37,692 nt of DNA from Lustribacter sp049512335 (GTDB lineage: Bacteria; Vulcanimicrobiota; Vulcanimicrobiia; Vulcanimicrobiales; Vulcanimicrobiaceae), in assembly GCA_049512335.1 (NCBI GenBank), contig JBEKXE010000027.1, forward strand, positions 1-37,692, read 5' to 3'. Below the pieces are notes generated by a model, which had not been told where the DNA came from, searched no databases, and worked only from the letters and a program-made list of their open reading frames with translations. The position numbers were made by a program, and so were the translations under genes. Positions 7,293 through 15,366 of the stretch are shown here, piece after piece (the stretch's first letter is position 1; the number at the start of each line of letters is the position of its first letter).

Positions 7293-8429
7293 GTGCGCGC
7301 TTGGTACTTCAGCGAAAACGCCTATCCGTATCTGCCCGATCCGTCGACGTTCGAGTCGGTGCGGGTCACGCTGCCCAATGCGGTCTTCGACCCGAAGGTC
7401 GGCGCCGAGCTCTATCACCGCTATTTGGATGAATGGCAGCAAGCCGAAGACGTCGGCCTCGACCTGATGCTCAACGAGCATCACCAAACCCCGACCAACC
7501 TCAACCCCTCCGCGGCGGTCGTGCTCGGCGCTCTTTCGCGCATCACGACGAAGGCGCGCATCCTGGTGCTCGGCAACCCGATCGGGAACCGCCGCGACCC
7601 GGTGCGCGTGGCCGAAGAGATGGCGATGGTCGACAACTACTCGCGTGGCCGGCTCGAGGTCGGTTTCGTGCGCGGCGTTCCGTACGAGCTCTCGCCGGCC
7701 AACAGCAACCCGGTGCGCACCGCCGACCGGTTGTGGGAAGCCCATGACCTGATCCTCAAAGCGTGGACGACCCACGACGGCCCGTTCAACTGGGAAGGCC
7801 GCTACTTCAACTACCGCCAGGTGAACATTTGGCCGCGGCCATACCAGCAGCCGCGCCCGCCGGTCTGGGTCACCGCGTCGACGCCCGCGCAGGTGACCAA
7901 GATCGCGGAGAACGGTCACGTCGCCGCGACCTTCCTGACCGGTTACGACGCGTCGAAGGCGATCTTCGACACCTACCGCAAGCAGCGCGCCGACGCCGGG
8001 CAGCCGATGCACGAGGATCGCTTGGCGTACGCGGCCCTCGTCTACACCGGCGAAACCGATGAAGCCGGGTTTGCCGGCGCGCGCAAGCTGATGTGGTACC
8101 TGAGCGCCAACAAGGTTGCGCCGCAGTTCAAGAACCCGCCCGGGTACGCGTCGATCAAGACCGCGGTCAACTTGCTGCGCGGCGCTTCGACGGCGTTCGA
8201 TCGCAAGTCGAGCCTCGAGCAGTGCATCGAAATGGGGATGGTGTTCGCCGGCAGCCCCGACTCCGTCTACCGCCAGATCGCCAAGCATCACGCGCACGTG
8301 GGCGGCTACGGTCACCTGCTGATGATGGGGCAAGCGGGCTTCCTCGAGCACGATGAGACCGTGCGCGGGATGAAGCTGTTCAGCCGCGAGGTCTACCCGC
8401 GGTTGAAAGAGCTGCTCGTCCCCGCCTAG
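7293..8429 (+). CDS. LLM-class flavin-dependent oxidoreductase
   Basis: The 378-aa protein is a luciferase-like monooxygenase. It has the N-terminal strand WYFSENAYPY, the N61-E-H-H64 active-site segment, a central V-L-G-N-P-I block followed by E-E-M-A-M-V-D, and R-P-x-W-V-T-A-S-T-P. These enzymes use reduced flavin supplied by a separate reductase, which is not present here. A GTG start with GGAG nine bases ahead fits well; the open frame extends upstream into the hydrolase gene but lacks homology there. It sits between a hydrolase and a dehydrogenase in an operon. The substrate cannot be predicted. Confidence 0.9.
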   Translation: MRAWYFSENAYPYLPDPSTFESVRVTLPNAVFDPKVGAELYHRYLDEWQQAEDVGLDLMLNEHHQTPTNLNPSAAVVLGALSRITTKARILVLGNPIGNRRDPVRVAEEMAMVDNYSRGRLEVGFVRGVPYELSPANSNPVRTADRLWEAHDLILKAWTTHDGPFNWEGRYFNYRQVNIWPRPYQQPRPPVWVTASTPAQVTKIAENGHVAATFLTGYDASKAIFDTYRKQRADAGQPMHEDRLAYAALVYTGETDEAGFAGARKLMWYLSANKVAPQFKNPPGYASIKTAVNLLRGASTAFDRKSSLEQCIEMGMVFAGSPDSVYRQIAKHHAHVGGYGHLLMMGQAGFLEHDETVRGMKLFSREVYPRLKELLVPA

Positions 8430-8436
8430 CGCGCCC

Positions 8437-9501
8437 GTGCAGACGTTCAAGATCGCGGTGATTCCCGGTGACGGCATCGGCAGCGAGGTCGTGCCGGAGG
8501 GAATCCGCGTCGTCGACGCGGCGGCGGCGCGTTTCGGGTTGCGCTTCGAGTGGGAGCATTTCCCGTGGAGCTGCGAGTATTATCGCGCGACCGGCGCGAT
8601 GATGCCGCCCGACGGTCTGGCGCAGATTCGCAATCACGACGCGATCTTTCTGGGTGCGGTCGGCTTTCCGGGCGTCCCCGATCACGTCTCGCTCTGGGGC
8701 TTATTGATCCCGATCCGCCGCCAGTTCCAGCAGTACGCGAACGTGCGCCCGGTGCGCTTGATGCCGGGCATCGCCTCGCCGCTGGCCGGTCGTGCGAGCG
8801 GTGACATCGACATGATCATCGTGCGCGAGAACAGCGAGGGCGAGTACTCGTCGGTCGGCGGACGGTTCGCCGACGGCACCGACGACGAGATCGTCTTTCA
8901 GGAGTCGATCTTCACGCGCCGCGGCGTCGACCGGATCCTCACCTATGCGTTCGAATACGCGCGCCGCCGGCCCAAGAAGCACCTGACCTCGGCGACCAAA
9001 TCGAACGGCATCACGATCACGATGCCCTACTGGGACGAGCGCTTCAAGGTCGTCGCCGAACGCTATCCCGACGTGCGCACCGACCAGTACCACATCGACA
9101 TCCTCACCGCCAACTTCGTGCTGCACCCGGACTGGTTCGACGTCGTCGTCGGCTCGAACTTATTCGGTGACATCCTCTCGGACTTGGGACCGGCGGTCGT
9201 CGGCACGATCGGCATCGCGCCGTCGGCGAATCTCAATCCGGAACGCACGTTTCCCTCGATGTTCGAGCCCGTGCACGGCTCCGCGCCCGACATTGCCGGC
9301 AAGGGCATCGCGAACCCGATCGCTCAGATCTGGTCGGGAGCGATGATGCTCGACCATCTCGGTGCGGCCGAGGCGGGCGCCGCGATCGTGCGCGCCATCG
9401 AGCACGTTTTGGTCAACGGCCCGCGCACGCGCGACATCGGCGGCACGGCGAACACGGTCGAGGTCGGAACGGCGATCGCCGCCGCGGTGGCGCAGGCCTA
9501 G
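8437..9501 (+). CDS. Tartrate / D-malate dehydrogenase family protein
   Basis: The 354-aa protein belongs to the isocitrate/isopropylmalate dehydrogenase superfamily: GDGIG (11-15), R130-E-N-S-E-G-E-Y137, K188, metal-binding D221, D245 and D249, and EPVHGSAPDIAGKG. The segment DHVSLWGLLIPIRR (82-95), with tryptophan after the serine, is typical of tartrate dehydrogenase/decarboxylase and DmlA proteins and argues against leucine or TCA-cycle roles. It would oxidise and decarboxylate a 2-hydroxy dicarboxylate using NAD. It begins with GTG seven bases after the LLM gene. The stop overlaps the convergent epimerase gene by four bases. It may feed products of the neighbouring catabolic genes into pyruvate metabolism (inferred). 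Confidence 0.88.
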   Translation: MQTFKIAVIPGDGIGSEVVPEGIRVVDAAAARFGLRFEWEHFPWSCEYYRATGAMMPPDGLAQIRNHDAIFLGAVGFPGVPDHVSLWGLLIPIRRQFQQYANVRPVRLMPGIASPLAGRASGDIDMIIVRENSEGEYSSVGGRFADGTDDEIVFQESIFTRRGVDRILTYAFEYARRRPKKHLTSATKSNGITITMPYWDERFKVVAERYPDVRTDQYHIDILTANFVLHPDWFDVVVGSNLFGDILSDLGPAVVGTIGIAPSANLNPERTFPSMFEPVHGSAPDIAGKGIANPIAQIWSGAMMLDHLGAAEAGAAIVRAIEHVLVNGPRTRDIGGTANTVEVGTAIAAAVAQA

Positions 9502-10442
9502 GAGGCCGGTCGCGCGCTGCGCCACCAGGCGAGCGTGCGCGTGAGACCTTCGCGCAGCGGCGTGCGCGGCTCCCAACCGAGGAGCTGGCGCGCGCGAGTG
9601 ATGTCCGGCTTGCGCCGCGTGGGATCGTCGGGCGGCAGCGGCCGGTGCTCGACCTGCAACGGTACCCCGGCGAGCTCGGCGATGACGGCGGCCGCAGCCG
9701 CAATCGTGGTCTCTTCGGGATTGCCGAGATTGACGATCGCACCGCGCGCGCCGTCGTGCGCCGCCAGCCGCACGAGGCCCTCGACGAGATCGTCGACGTA
9801 GGTGAACGACCGCGTCTGGCCGCCGTCGCCGTAGACGGTCAAGGGCGTGCCGGCCAAGGCCTGCGCGATGAAGTTCGGCACGGCACGCCCGTCCTCGGCG
9901 GCCATGCGCGGACCGTAGGTGTTGAAGATGCGCACGATGCGGGCGTCGAGCGGGCCGCGCCGCGCGCGCGTCGTGATGAGCGCTTCGCCGAAGCGCTTGG
10001 CCTCGTCGTAACACGCGCGCTCGCCGACCGGATTGACGTTGCCCCAGTAGGTTTCGGGCTGGGGGTGCACGAGCGGATCACCGTAGACCTCGGAGGTCGA
10101 GGCGTACAGGAGCCGCGCGCCGGTGCGTTCGGCGAGATCGCAGGCGTGACCGGTTCCGGCGCTGTTCACGGCCAGCGTTTCCAGCGCGAGCCGCGTGTAG
10201 TGCGCGGGGCTGGCCGGCGATGCGAAGTGCAGCACGAGGTCGACGCCGCCGCGGATCTGGAGCGGTGCGGCGGCGTCCGCGCGAACGAAGGTCAGGCGCG
10301 GGTGTTCGCCCGCGTCGTCGAGGTTCTGCAGTGATCCGGTGCAGAGGTTGTCCACGGCGACCACGTCGTGGCCGTCGCGCAGGTAGCGGTCGACCAGGTG
10401 CGAGCCGACGAAACCCGCGCCGCCCGTGATGACGACCCTCAC
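9498..10442 (-). CDS. NAD-dependent epimerase, UDP-xylose-synthase-like
   Basis: The 314-aa extended SDR shows GGAGFVGSH (7-15), D31-N-L-C-T-G, HFASPASPAHY (72-82), S-T-S-E-V-Y-G (115-121), catalytic Y145-D-E-A-K149-R, and R-I-F-N-T-Y-G-P-R-M. The ASPASP segment and the KR after the catalytic site are typical of UDP-glucuronate decarboxylases (UXS), which make UDP-xylose for cell-surface glycans. The GTG start overlaps the stop of the upstream prolyl oligopeptidase (GTGA), implying coupled translation, although no functional link between the two is evident. Substrate use by relatives of this family varies, so UXS activity is likely but unproven. Confidence 0.85.
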   Translation of the reverse strand: MRVVITGGAGFVGSHLVDRYLRDGHDVVAVDNLCTGSLQNLDDAGEHPRLTFVRADAAAPLQIRGGVDLVLHFASPASPAHYTRLALETLAVNSAGTGHACDLAERTGARLLYASTSEVYGDPLVHPQPETYWGNVNPVGERACYDEAKRFGEALITTRARRGPLDARIVRIFNTYGPRMAAEDGRAVPNFIAQALAGTPLTVYGDGGQTRSFTYVDDLVEGLVRLAAHDGARGAIVNLGNPEETTIAAAAAVIAELAGVPLQVEHRPLPPDDPTRRKPDITRARQLLGWEPRTPLREGLTRTLAWWRSARPAS

Positions 10443-12541
10443 TGCATCAGCCGGCGCGTGAGGTACGTGTACTCGAGCGCGCTGGTGAAGGCGCGTTCGC
10501 GCGCGTTGGCGCCGGAACCGTGTCCGCCTTCGGTTACTTCGTAGAAGAAGTAGGGGACGTGCAGCGCGGCGAGCTTGGCCGCGAACTTGCGGGCGTGCTG
10601 GGGCCCGACGCGATCGTCCTTCGTCGTGGTCCAGATCAACGGCTCGGGATAATGGACGCCGGCGTGCAGGTTATTGTACGGCGAGATCGATGCGAGGAAG
10701 GCGCGCTCGCGCGGGTTCGTGACGCTGCCGTATTCGTCGACCCACGACGCGCCGGCGTCTATTTTCTCATAGCGCAGCATGTCGAGCAGCGGCACCTCGA
10801 TGTCGACGGCGCCGAACAGCTCCGGATGCTGCGTGAACTCGACGCCCATCAGCAATCCGCCGTTCGATCCGCCCATGATGCCGAGCCTGCGCGGGCGCGT
10901 GATCTTGCGCGCGACGAGGTCACGCGCAACCGCGGTGAAATCATCGTAGATGCGCTGGCGATGCGTCTTGAGCCCGGCTTCGTGCCAAGCCGGTCCGAAT
11001 TCGCTCCCGCCGCGGATGTTGGCCAGCACGAACACGCCGCCGCGCGCGAGCCACAGCCGTCCCAGCGTCGCGCTGTAGAACGGTGTCTCGGAAACGCCGA
11101 AGCCGCCGTACGCGTTCAGCAGCGTCGGGTTGCCGCCGTCGTAGCGAAGTTGCTTCGGCCGCACGATGAAGTACGGGATCCGCGTGCCGTCCTTGGAAAT
11201 CGCTTCGTCTTGTTCGACGACGTCGTGCGAGCCGTCGAACAGCGCCGGCCGCGCTTTCGCGACATGGGAGGCGCCGGTGTCGGTGTCGAGCGCCAAGACC
11301 GTGGTCGGGGCGAGGAAGCGCGTAATGCCGACGTAGGCCGTCGAACTGCTGTCGTCGGCCGCATACAGCCCGATCGAGGCGTAGTCGGGAACGGCGAGAG
11401 CGCGTGGCGCCCAGCCGCCGTTTGCGGCCGGTGCGTAGACGGTCGCCCGGCCGCGCACGTTGTGATACGACGTGACGATCAAGCGGTCGCGCGATGCTCC
11501 GACGCCGTCGAGCGAATCGCGCGGACCCGGTGCGTACACGACGGCCGGCTTCAGATGCTGCGGATCGGCCATCGCGGCAGCGAGATCGAGCGACACGAGA
11601 TCGCCGGCCGGGAAAGTGCGGCTGCCGGCCGGCCACAGTTGCGCCAGCGAGATCACCAGGCGTCCGGCCACGAGCGCGCGCAGAGTCGATTTGAGCGGCA
11701 CGTCGAGGATCCGCAAGCCGCGCGGCGTCACGAGCCAGATCTTGTTCTGAAAAAATGAGACGTTGCGCACGATCGCGAGGATGCGGTGACCCTGAGCATC
11801 GTGCAGCTCTTCGGGCGAGGTGTCGACGTCCGAGGGTTGACCGCGCATCACCTCGACCGCATTCCGGAGCGGCTCGCCGCGCTCGAGCGTCTTCACGATG
11901 TACGCGTAACCCGATGCGGTGACGTCGGCCGGCCGCCACGGCCGCGCGACCAGGACGCTGTTCTCGCCGGCCCACGCGACGCTCTGTTTGGCGCGCGGGA
12001 AGTCGAAGCCGCCGGGCACGAAACGCGCGGTGCGCAGATCGAACTCGCGGATCGTCGCGGCATCCTCGCCGCCGTCGGAGAACGAGATCAGGCAGCGTTG
12101 CCGGCTGGGCGAATCGCAGTCGGCGCCTTGCCAGACCCAGTTCTCACCCTCCGCCGCGGCCAACGCGTCGAGGTCCAAGACGGTCTTCCACGCCGGCGCC
12201 GGCTTGGCGTAATCGGCGATGGTCGTCGTGCGCCAGATGCCGCGCACGTGGTGCGCGTCTTGCCAGAAGTTGTAGACGCGGCCGCCGATCAGGTCGGGCG
12301 CGGGCACGCGGTTCTGGGATTCGCCGGCGGCCAGCGCCTGCGCGTAGAACCCGGCGAAGTGCGGATCGCGCTGCAGTACCGTCAGCGTCTTCGCATTTTC
12401 GGCCTTCACCCACGCGAGCGCACGCGCGCCGTGCACGTCTTCGAGCCACAGGAACGGATCGGAGGCGCCCGGTTGCGGCGCCGCGCTGGCGGCGAACAGC
12501 GCGACCGCAACCAGCGTGAGGAGGCGAGCGAACGGGGACAT
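10439..12541 (-). CDS. Prolyl oligopeptidase family serine protease (S9A), exported
   Basis: The 700-aa product has an N-terminal signal peptide (LLTLVAVALFAASAAPQ), then DPFLWLEDVHG typical of the S9A N-terminus, a seven-bladed propeller in the middle, and a C-terminal alpha/beta hydrolase with the triad S559 (GGSNGG), D642 or D643 (TKDDRV) and H674 (EGGHGSG). NAYGGFG and NIRGGSEFG are family signatures. It cleaves short proline-containing peptides outside the cytoplasm. I chose the ATG at 12541 because it places the signal peptide at the N-terminus; upstream codons read as arginine-rich noise. It is the first gene of a two-gene unit with the epimerase. Confidence 0.93.
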   Translation of the reverse strand: MSPFARLLTLVAVALFAASAAPQPGASDPFLWLEDVHGARALAWVKAENAKTLTVLQRDPHFAGFYAQALAAGESQNRVPAPDLIGGRVYNFWQDAHHVRGIWRTTTIADYAKPAPAWKTVLDLDALAAAEGENWVWQGADCDSPSRQRCLISFSDGGEDAATIREFDLRTARFVPGGFDFPRAKQSVAWAGENSVLVARPWRPADVTASGYAYIVKTLERGEPLRNAVEVMRGQPSDVDTSPEELHDAQGHRILAIVRNVSFFQNKIWLVTPRGLRILDVPLKSTLRALVAGRLVISLAQLWPAGSRTFPAGDLVSLDLAAAMADPQHLKPAVVYAPGPRDSLDGVGASRDRLIVTSYHNVRGRATVYAPAANGGWAPRALAVPDYASIGLYAADDSSSTAYVGITRFLAPTTVLALDTDTGASHVAKARPALFDGSHDVVEQDEAISKDGTRIPYFIVRPKQLRYDGGNPTLLNAYGGFGVSETPFYSATLGRLWLARGGVFVLANIRGGSEFGPAWHEAGLKTHRQRIYDDFTAVARDLVARKITRPRRLGIMGGSNGGLLMGVEFTQHPELFGAVDIEVPLLDMLRYEKIDAGASWVDEYGSVTNPRERAFLASISPYNNLHAGVHYPEPLIWTTTKDDRVGPQHARKFAAKLAALHVPYFFYEVTEGGHGSGANARERAFTSALEYTYLTRRLMQ

Positions 12542-12575
12542 GACTGGCCGCCATTGGCGACCTGCGCGAGCCATC

Positions 12576-13118
12576 CTACACCCAGCCCAATGCGCCGGCG
12601 ACGGCCGCGATCGCGAAGACCCACAGCGGGTTGATCTTGGTCGCGATGCCGACGACGGCAACCGCCGCCGTGATCGCGTATCCCCCGAGGCTCGCATCGG
12701 AGGCACGTACCAGCAGCGCGGCGGCCGCACCGACGAACCCGACGCACACGGGCACGAGCCCCGCTTGCAGCGCGATGCGCCAGCGCGCGGTTTTGAAACG
12801 GTCCCACACCTTCACGACCGCAAACGTCAGCATGGCGGTCGGAACGCACAGGGCGAGGGTGGCGGCGACGGCGCCGGCCACGCCCGCGGCCTCGTAGCCG
12901 ATCAGCGTCAGCACCATGAAGTTCGGGCCCGGCGAGACCGACGCGAGCGCGAACAGGTTCGCGAAATCGCGATCGGTCATCCAGTGTTGCTCGTTCACCG
13001 CCTGATGGTGCAGCGCCGGCAGCACGGAGTTCACGCCGCCGAACGCGATCAGCCCCAAGCCCGCGACGCGCGTGACGAGCGCGATGATGCTGGGCCAGAA
13101 CGCGTGCGCGGCGTTCAT
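12576..13118 (-). CDS. chrA: Half-size chromate-transporter (CHR) family protein, second partner
   Basis: The 180-aa membrane protein carries one CHR domain: FGGVNSVLPALHHQ near the N-terminus, a W-M-T-D-R-D-F-A-N segment, SPGPNFM, and several hydrophobic helices. CHR proteins occur as long two-domain forms or as pairs of short proteins; this one pairs with the gene at 13118-13660, also 180 aa. The ATG overlaps the partner stop by one base (TGATG), which indicates coupled translation and assembly as a heterodimer. Known members export chromate, but many short-chain pairs have no proven substrate. Confidence 0.87.
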   Translation of the reverse strand: MNAAHAFWPSIIALVTRVAGLGLIAFGGVNSVLPALHHQAVNEQHWMTDRDFANLFALASVSPGPNFMVLTLIGYEAAGVAGAVAATLALCVPTAMLTFAVVKVWDRFKTARWRIALQAGLVPVCVGFVGAAAALLVRASDASLGGYAITAAVAVVGIATKINPLWVFAIAAVAGALGWV

Positions 13119-13660
13119 CAATTGCGGCGGAACCAGGCCAGCGCGACGCTGACCGGACCAAGCACGATCAGCGCCAGCGGAACCGAGAGCACGCCGCTGA
13201 CCACGGCGGCGAACGACGCCAAGGCGATCGGCACCGTGACCGCCGGTCGCGACTGCACGAGCGTGCGCAGCACGCTGTACAGCATCACGAGCAAGAGTCC
13301 GGCCGCGGCGGCGGACAGACCGTTCAGCGCGCCGTGAATCGCTGCGACGCCGGCGATGCGCTCGTAGAGCGCGCCGACGACGATGAGGATGCACATCGGC
13401 GGCACGACCAGCGCGACCATCGCCGCGATCGCGCCGGGCGCACCGCGAAATCGCGCCGCGACGGCCACCGCGAAGTTGGTGATGTTCGGGCCCGGAACGA
13501 ATTGGCAGAGCGAGAGCGTCTCGGCGAACTCGCGTTCGGACAGCCACGCGCGGTCGACGACGACGGTGCGGTGCGCCCATCCGATCGCGCCGCCGAAAGC
13601 GGTGAGCGTCATGCGCAGGAAGGTGAAGAAGATCTCGCGCGTCGTCGGGGGCGACGTCAT
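13118..13660 (-). CDS. chrA: Half-size chromate-transporter (CHR) family protein, first partner
   Basis: The 180-aa membrane protein has the CHR signature: FGGAIGWAH, then W-L-S-E-R-E-F-A-E, then Q-F-V-P-G-P-N, followed by hydrophobic helices. It starts at the ATG at 13660, 10 bases after the stop of the dioxygenase gene, and runs into its partner with a TGATG overlap. Both halves keep their own PGP motif and start codon, so this is a natural short-chain pair and not a broken long gene. The substrate (chromate or another oxyanion) is not determined by the sequence. Confidence 0.87.
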   Translation of the reverse strand: MTSPPTTREIFFTFLRMTLTAFGGAIGWAHRTVVVDRAWLSEREFAETLSLCQFVPGPNITNFAVAVAARFRGAPGAIAAMVALVVPPMCILIVVGALYERIAGVAAIHGALNGLSAAAAGLLLVMLYSVLRTLVQSRPAVTVPIALASFAAVVSGVLSVPLALIVLGPVSVALAWFRRN

Positions 13661-13670
13661 CCGTTGCGCG

Positions 13671-14474
13671 TCACCCGAACCGGAAGCCCGAAGTCGCCGC
13701 ACCCATGACGTCGTTGTGATACACGCGCTGCGCCGGTTCGCCCTCGGCCGCGCCGGCCGCCACCATCAGCGGCAGCAGATGCTCCTCGCGCGGGTGCGCG
13801 AAGCGCGCTTCGGGCGCGGCCGCCCAGGCTGTCAAACGCGCGTCGCGTTCCGACGGCGTTCCGGTGACCGCGTCGTTCAACCATGCGTCGAAACGCTGCG
13901 AACGCGCCAGCACGTCGGCGCCGCCGTAGAGCGCGCGCAGGTTGTGAAAGCTCATCCCGCTGCCGACGATCAGGATGCCTTCGCGCCGCAGCGGTGCGAG
14001 GGCGCGCCCGACTGCGAGGTGCCGTGCCGGATCGAGGCCGGCGATCAGCGAGAGCGGCACGACCGGGATCGTCGCATCCGGATCCACCAGCATGAACGGC
14101 ACGAACACGCCGTGATCGTAGCCGCGCACGTGTTCGGTGCCGGCCGGCAGACCGGCGGCGGCGAGCGCGTCGACCACGCGGGCGGCAACCTCGGGCGAGC
14201 CCGGCGCCGGATACTGCAGCCGGTACGTGTGTTCGGGAAAGCCGTAGTAATCGTAGAACATCGAGTAATCCGAGCGTGAGCTCACGGTCGGAACCGGCTC
14301 TTCCCAATGGCCCGAGATGACCACGATCGCGCGCGGCCGCGCGCCGGCATCGGCCATCAAGCCGCGCAGGAACGCCGTGAGCGTTCCGAGTTCTGCCGCG
14401 CGCTCGGGCATGAACGGCCACGGCCCGCCGCCGTGCGGGATGTAATACGTCGGCAACGCAGCAGCGCCGGTCAT
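13671..14474 (-). CDS. LigB/DODA-type extradiol ring-cleavage dioxygenase
   Basis: The 267-aa protein matches the 4,5-DOPA dioxygenase-like (YgiD) class III extradiol family: P-H14-G-G-G near the start, I-S-G-H56-W-E, G-Y-D-H121-G-V-F-V-P, G-S-G-M-S-F-H177-N, and H232 near the end. H14, H56 and H232 are the expected metal ligands by analogy, with H121 and H177 near the active site. It would open a catechol-type ring with oxygen. The ATG overlaps the stop of the upstream unknown gene (ATGA) and the CHR pair follows. The real substrate is unknown; many relatives only show activity on model catechols. Confidence 0.88.
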   Translation of the reverse strand: MTGAAALPTYYIPHGGGPWPFMPERAAELGTLTAFLRGLMADAGARPRAIVVISGHWEEPVPTVSSRSDYSMFYDYYGFPEHTYRLQYPAPGSPEVAARVVDALAAAGLPAGTEHVRGYDHGVFVPFMLVDPDATIPVVPLSLIAGLDPARHLAVGRALAPLRREGILIVGSGMSFHNLRALYGGADVLARSQRFDAWLNDAVTGTPSERDARLTAWAAAPEARFAHPREEHLLPLMVAAGAAEGEPAQRVYHNDVMGAATSGFRFG

Positions 14475-14863
14475 GCCAGGTGCTTCTTCGCGAGCCCGTG
14501 GTGCCACGGCTTGCCGGTTTCGAGAAAGTAGAGCAAGTATTGCGCGACCTCTTGCGGCGTCGATCCGATCGTGCCGGAATAGCTGCCGACCAGCCGCTCG
14601 CGACCGTCGACCGTGTACAGTTCAAAGCGCACCGACGTGCCGCTCATCTCGGCGGCCCGCACTTCGTGGCGCCCCAGCTTCCAGGTTGCGCGAACGGCGT
14701 CGAACGTGATTTTTACCGCCGGCGTGCGGGCGCGCATCGCAATGTCCATGGCCCGGAGATACCCGCGGTAGGTCACGCTATCCGGCTTGCAGCGGCGCGA
14801 CGGAATTACCCTGCGAGCCGTTGCGGCGCGCGAAGATGTATCGACGTCGATGTGCACCGCCAC
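14471..14863 (-). CDS. Unknown 130-aa protein coupled to the dioxygenase gene
   Basis: I do not recognise this protein. It has a basic N-terminal third, a strand-rich middle (TPAVKITFDAVRATWKLG, VRFELYTVDG, LVGSYSGTIG) and a helix near the end (TPQEVAQYLLYFLETGKPW). There is no signal peptide and no cysteine pair. The GTG start at 14863 has AGGA about eight bases upstream; an ATG at 14749 is an alternative that would remove the basic region. Its stop overlaps the dioxygenase start (ATGA), so the two are translated together. The tight coupling suggests a shared task, but none can be named. Confidence 0.6.
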   Translation of the reverse strand: MAVHIDVDTSSRAATARRVIPSRRCKPDSVTYRGYLRAMDIAMRARTPAVKITFDAVRATWKLGRHEVRAAEMSGTSVRFELYTVDGRERLVGSYSGTIGSTPQEVAQYLLYFLETGKPWHHGLAKKHLA

Positions 14864-14922
14864 GAGCGCATCCTACCCACCGTGACGGGTGACCCGCGTC
14901 CCGGCGGGGTACAAAGACGTCC

Positions 14923-15273
14923 ATGACGAGCCGTTCATTTGTCTTCGTCGCCATCATCCTTGCGGCGTGCGCCGGCTGCGCGCACGGCGCCACGCAGACC
15001 GCGGCAGCGGGGACGACGGCAACGGCGAGTCCGACGTTCGGTAACCGGTCGCGCGGCGCTGAGGTGTTTCGCGCGAACTGCGCGGTCTGTCACGCGGTGG
15101 ACGCCACGGCCGGCGGCATCGGGCCGTCGCTCGTCGGCGAGAACCACCACAAGGACTACGAACAAACGGTCGCCTGGATCGAAGACCCGGATCCGCCGAT
15201 GCCGAAGCTCTACCCCGCTCCGCTCTCGCAACAGAACGTCGAAGACGTCGCGACCTACGTGCAGTCGCTCTGA
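14923..15273 (+). CDS. Small c-type cytochrome, probable lipoprotein
   Basis: The 116-aa protein has an export signal with a possible lipobox (L13-A-A-C16), a disordered Ala/Thr linker, and one class I cytochrome c domain: heme motif C53-A-V-C56-H57, G-x-G-P-S-L, candidate axial M93 in PPMPKLYP, and a C-terminal helix DVATYVQSL. It would carry electrons at the outer face of the cytoplasmic membrane. It is divergent from the unknown gene ending the minus block, with 59 bp between starts. TACAAA lies seven bases before the ATG and may be a -10 box, but no matching -35 is visible and the ribosome site is weak. Confidence 0.87.
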   Translation: MTSRSFVFVAIILAACAGCAHGATQTAAAGTTATASPTFGNRSRGAEVFRANCAVCHAVDATAGGIGPSLVGENHHKDYEQTVAWIEDPDPPMPKLYPAPLSQQNVEDVATYVQSL

Positions 15274-15288
15274 GCCGCCTCAGCGGCT
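15273..15288 (+). terminator. Stem-loop after the cytochrome gene
   Basis: AGCCGC (15273-15278) and GCGGCT (15283-15288) pair perfectly around CTCA, starting at the last base of the stop codon. No T-run follows, so it may be a weak or factor-assisted terminator or only an mRNA 3' hairpin. The remaining 78 bases to the next gene hold nothing else recognisable. Confidence 0.35.
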
Positions 15289-15366
15289 GCGGACGATCAT
15301 CAGTGCGCCCAGGAACAGCAGGGAACGCGGCAGTCAAACGCGCGCCTGTCCGAGAAGGCGCCGGGC

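Noticed and set aside
12576..13660. The two CHR halves as one frameshifted chrA.
   Set aside because: Each half has its own start, the full CHR motif and equal length; natural short-chain pairs are known.
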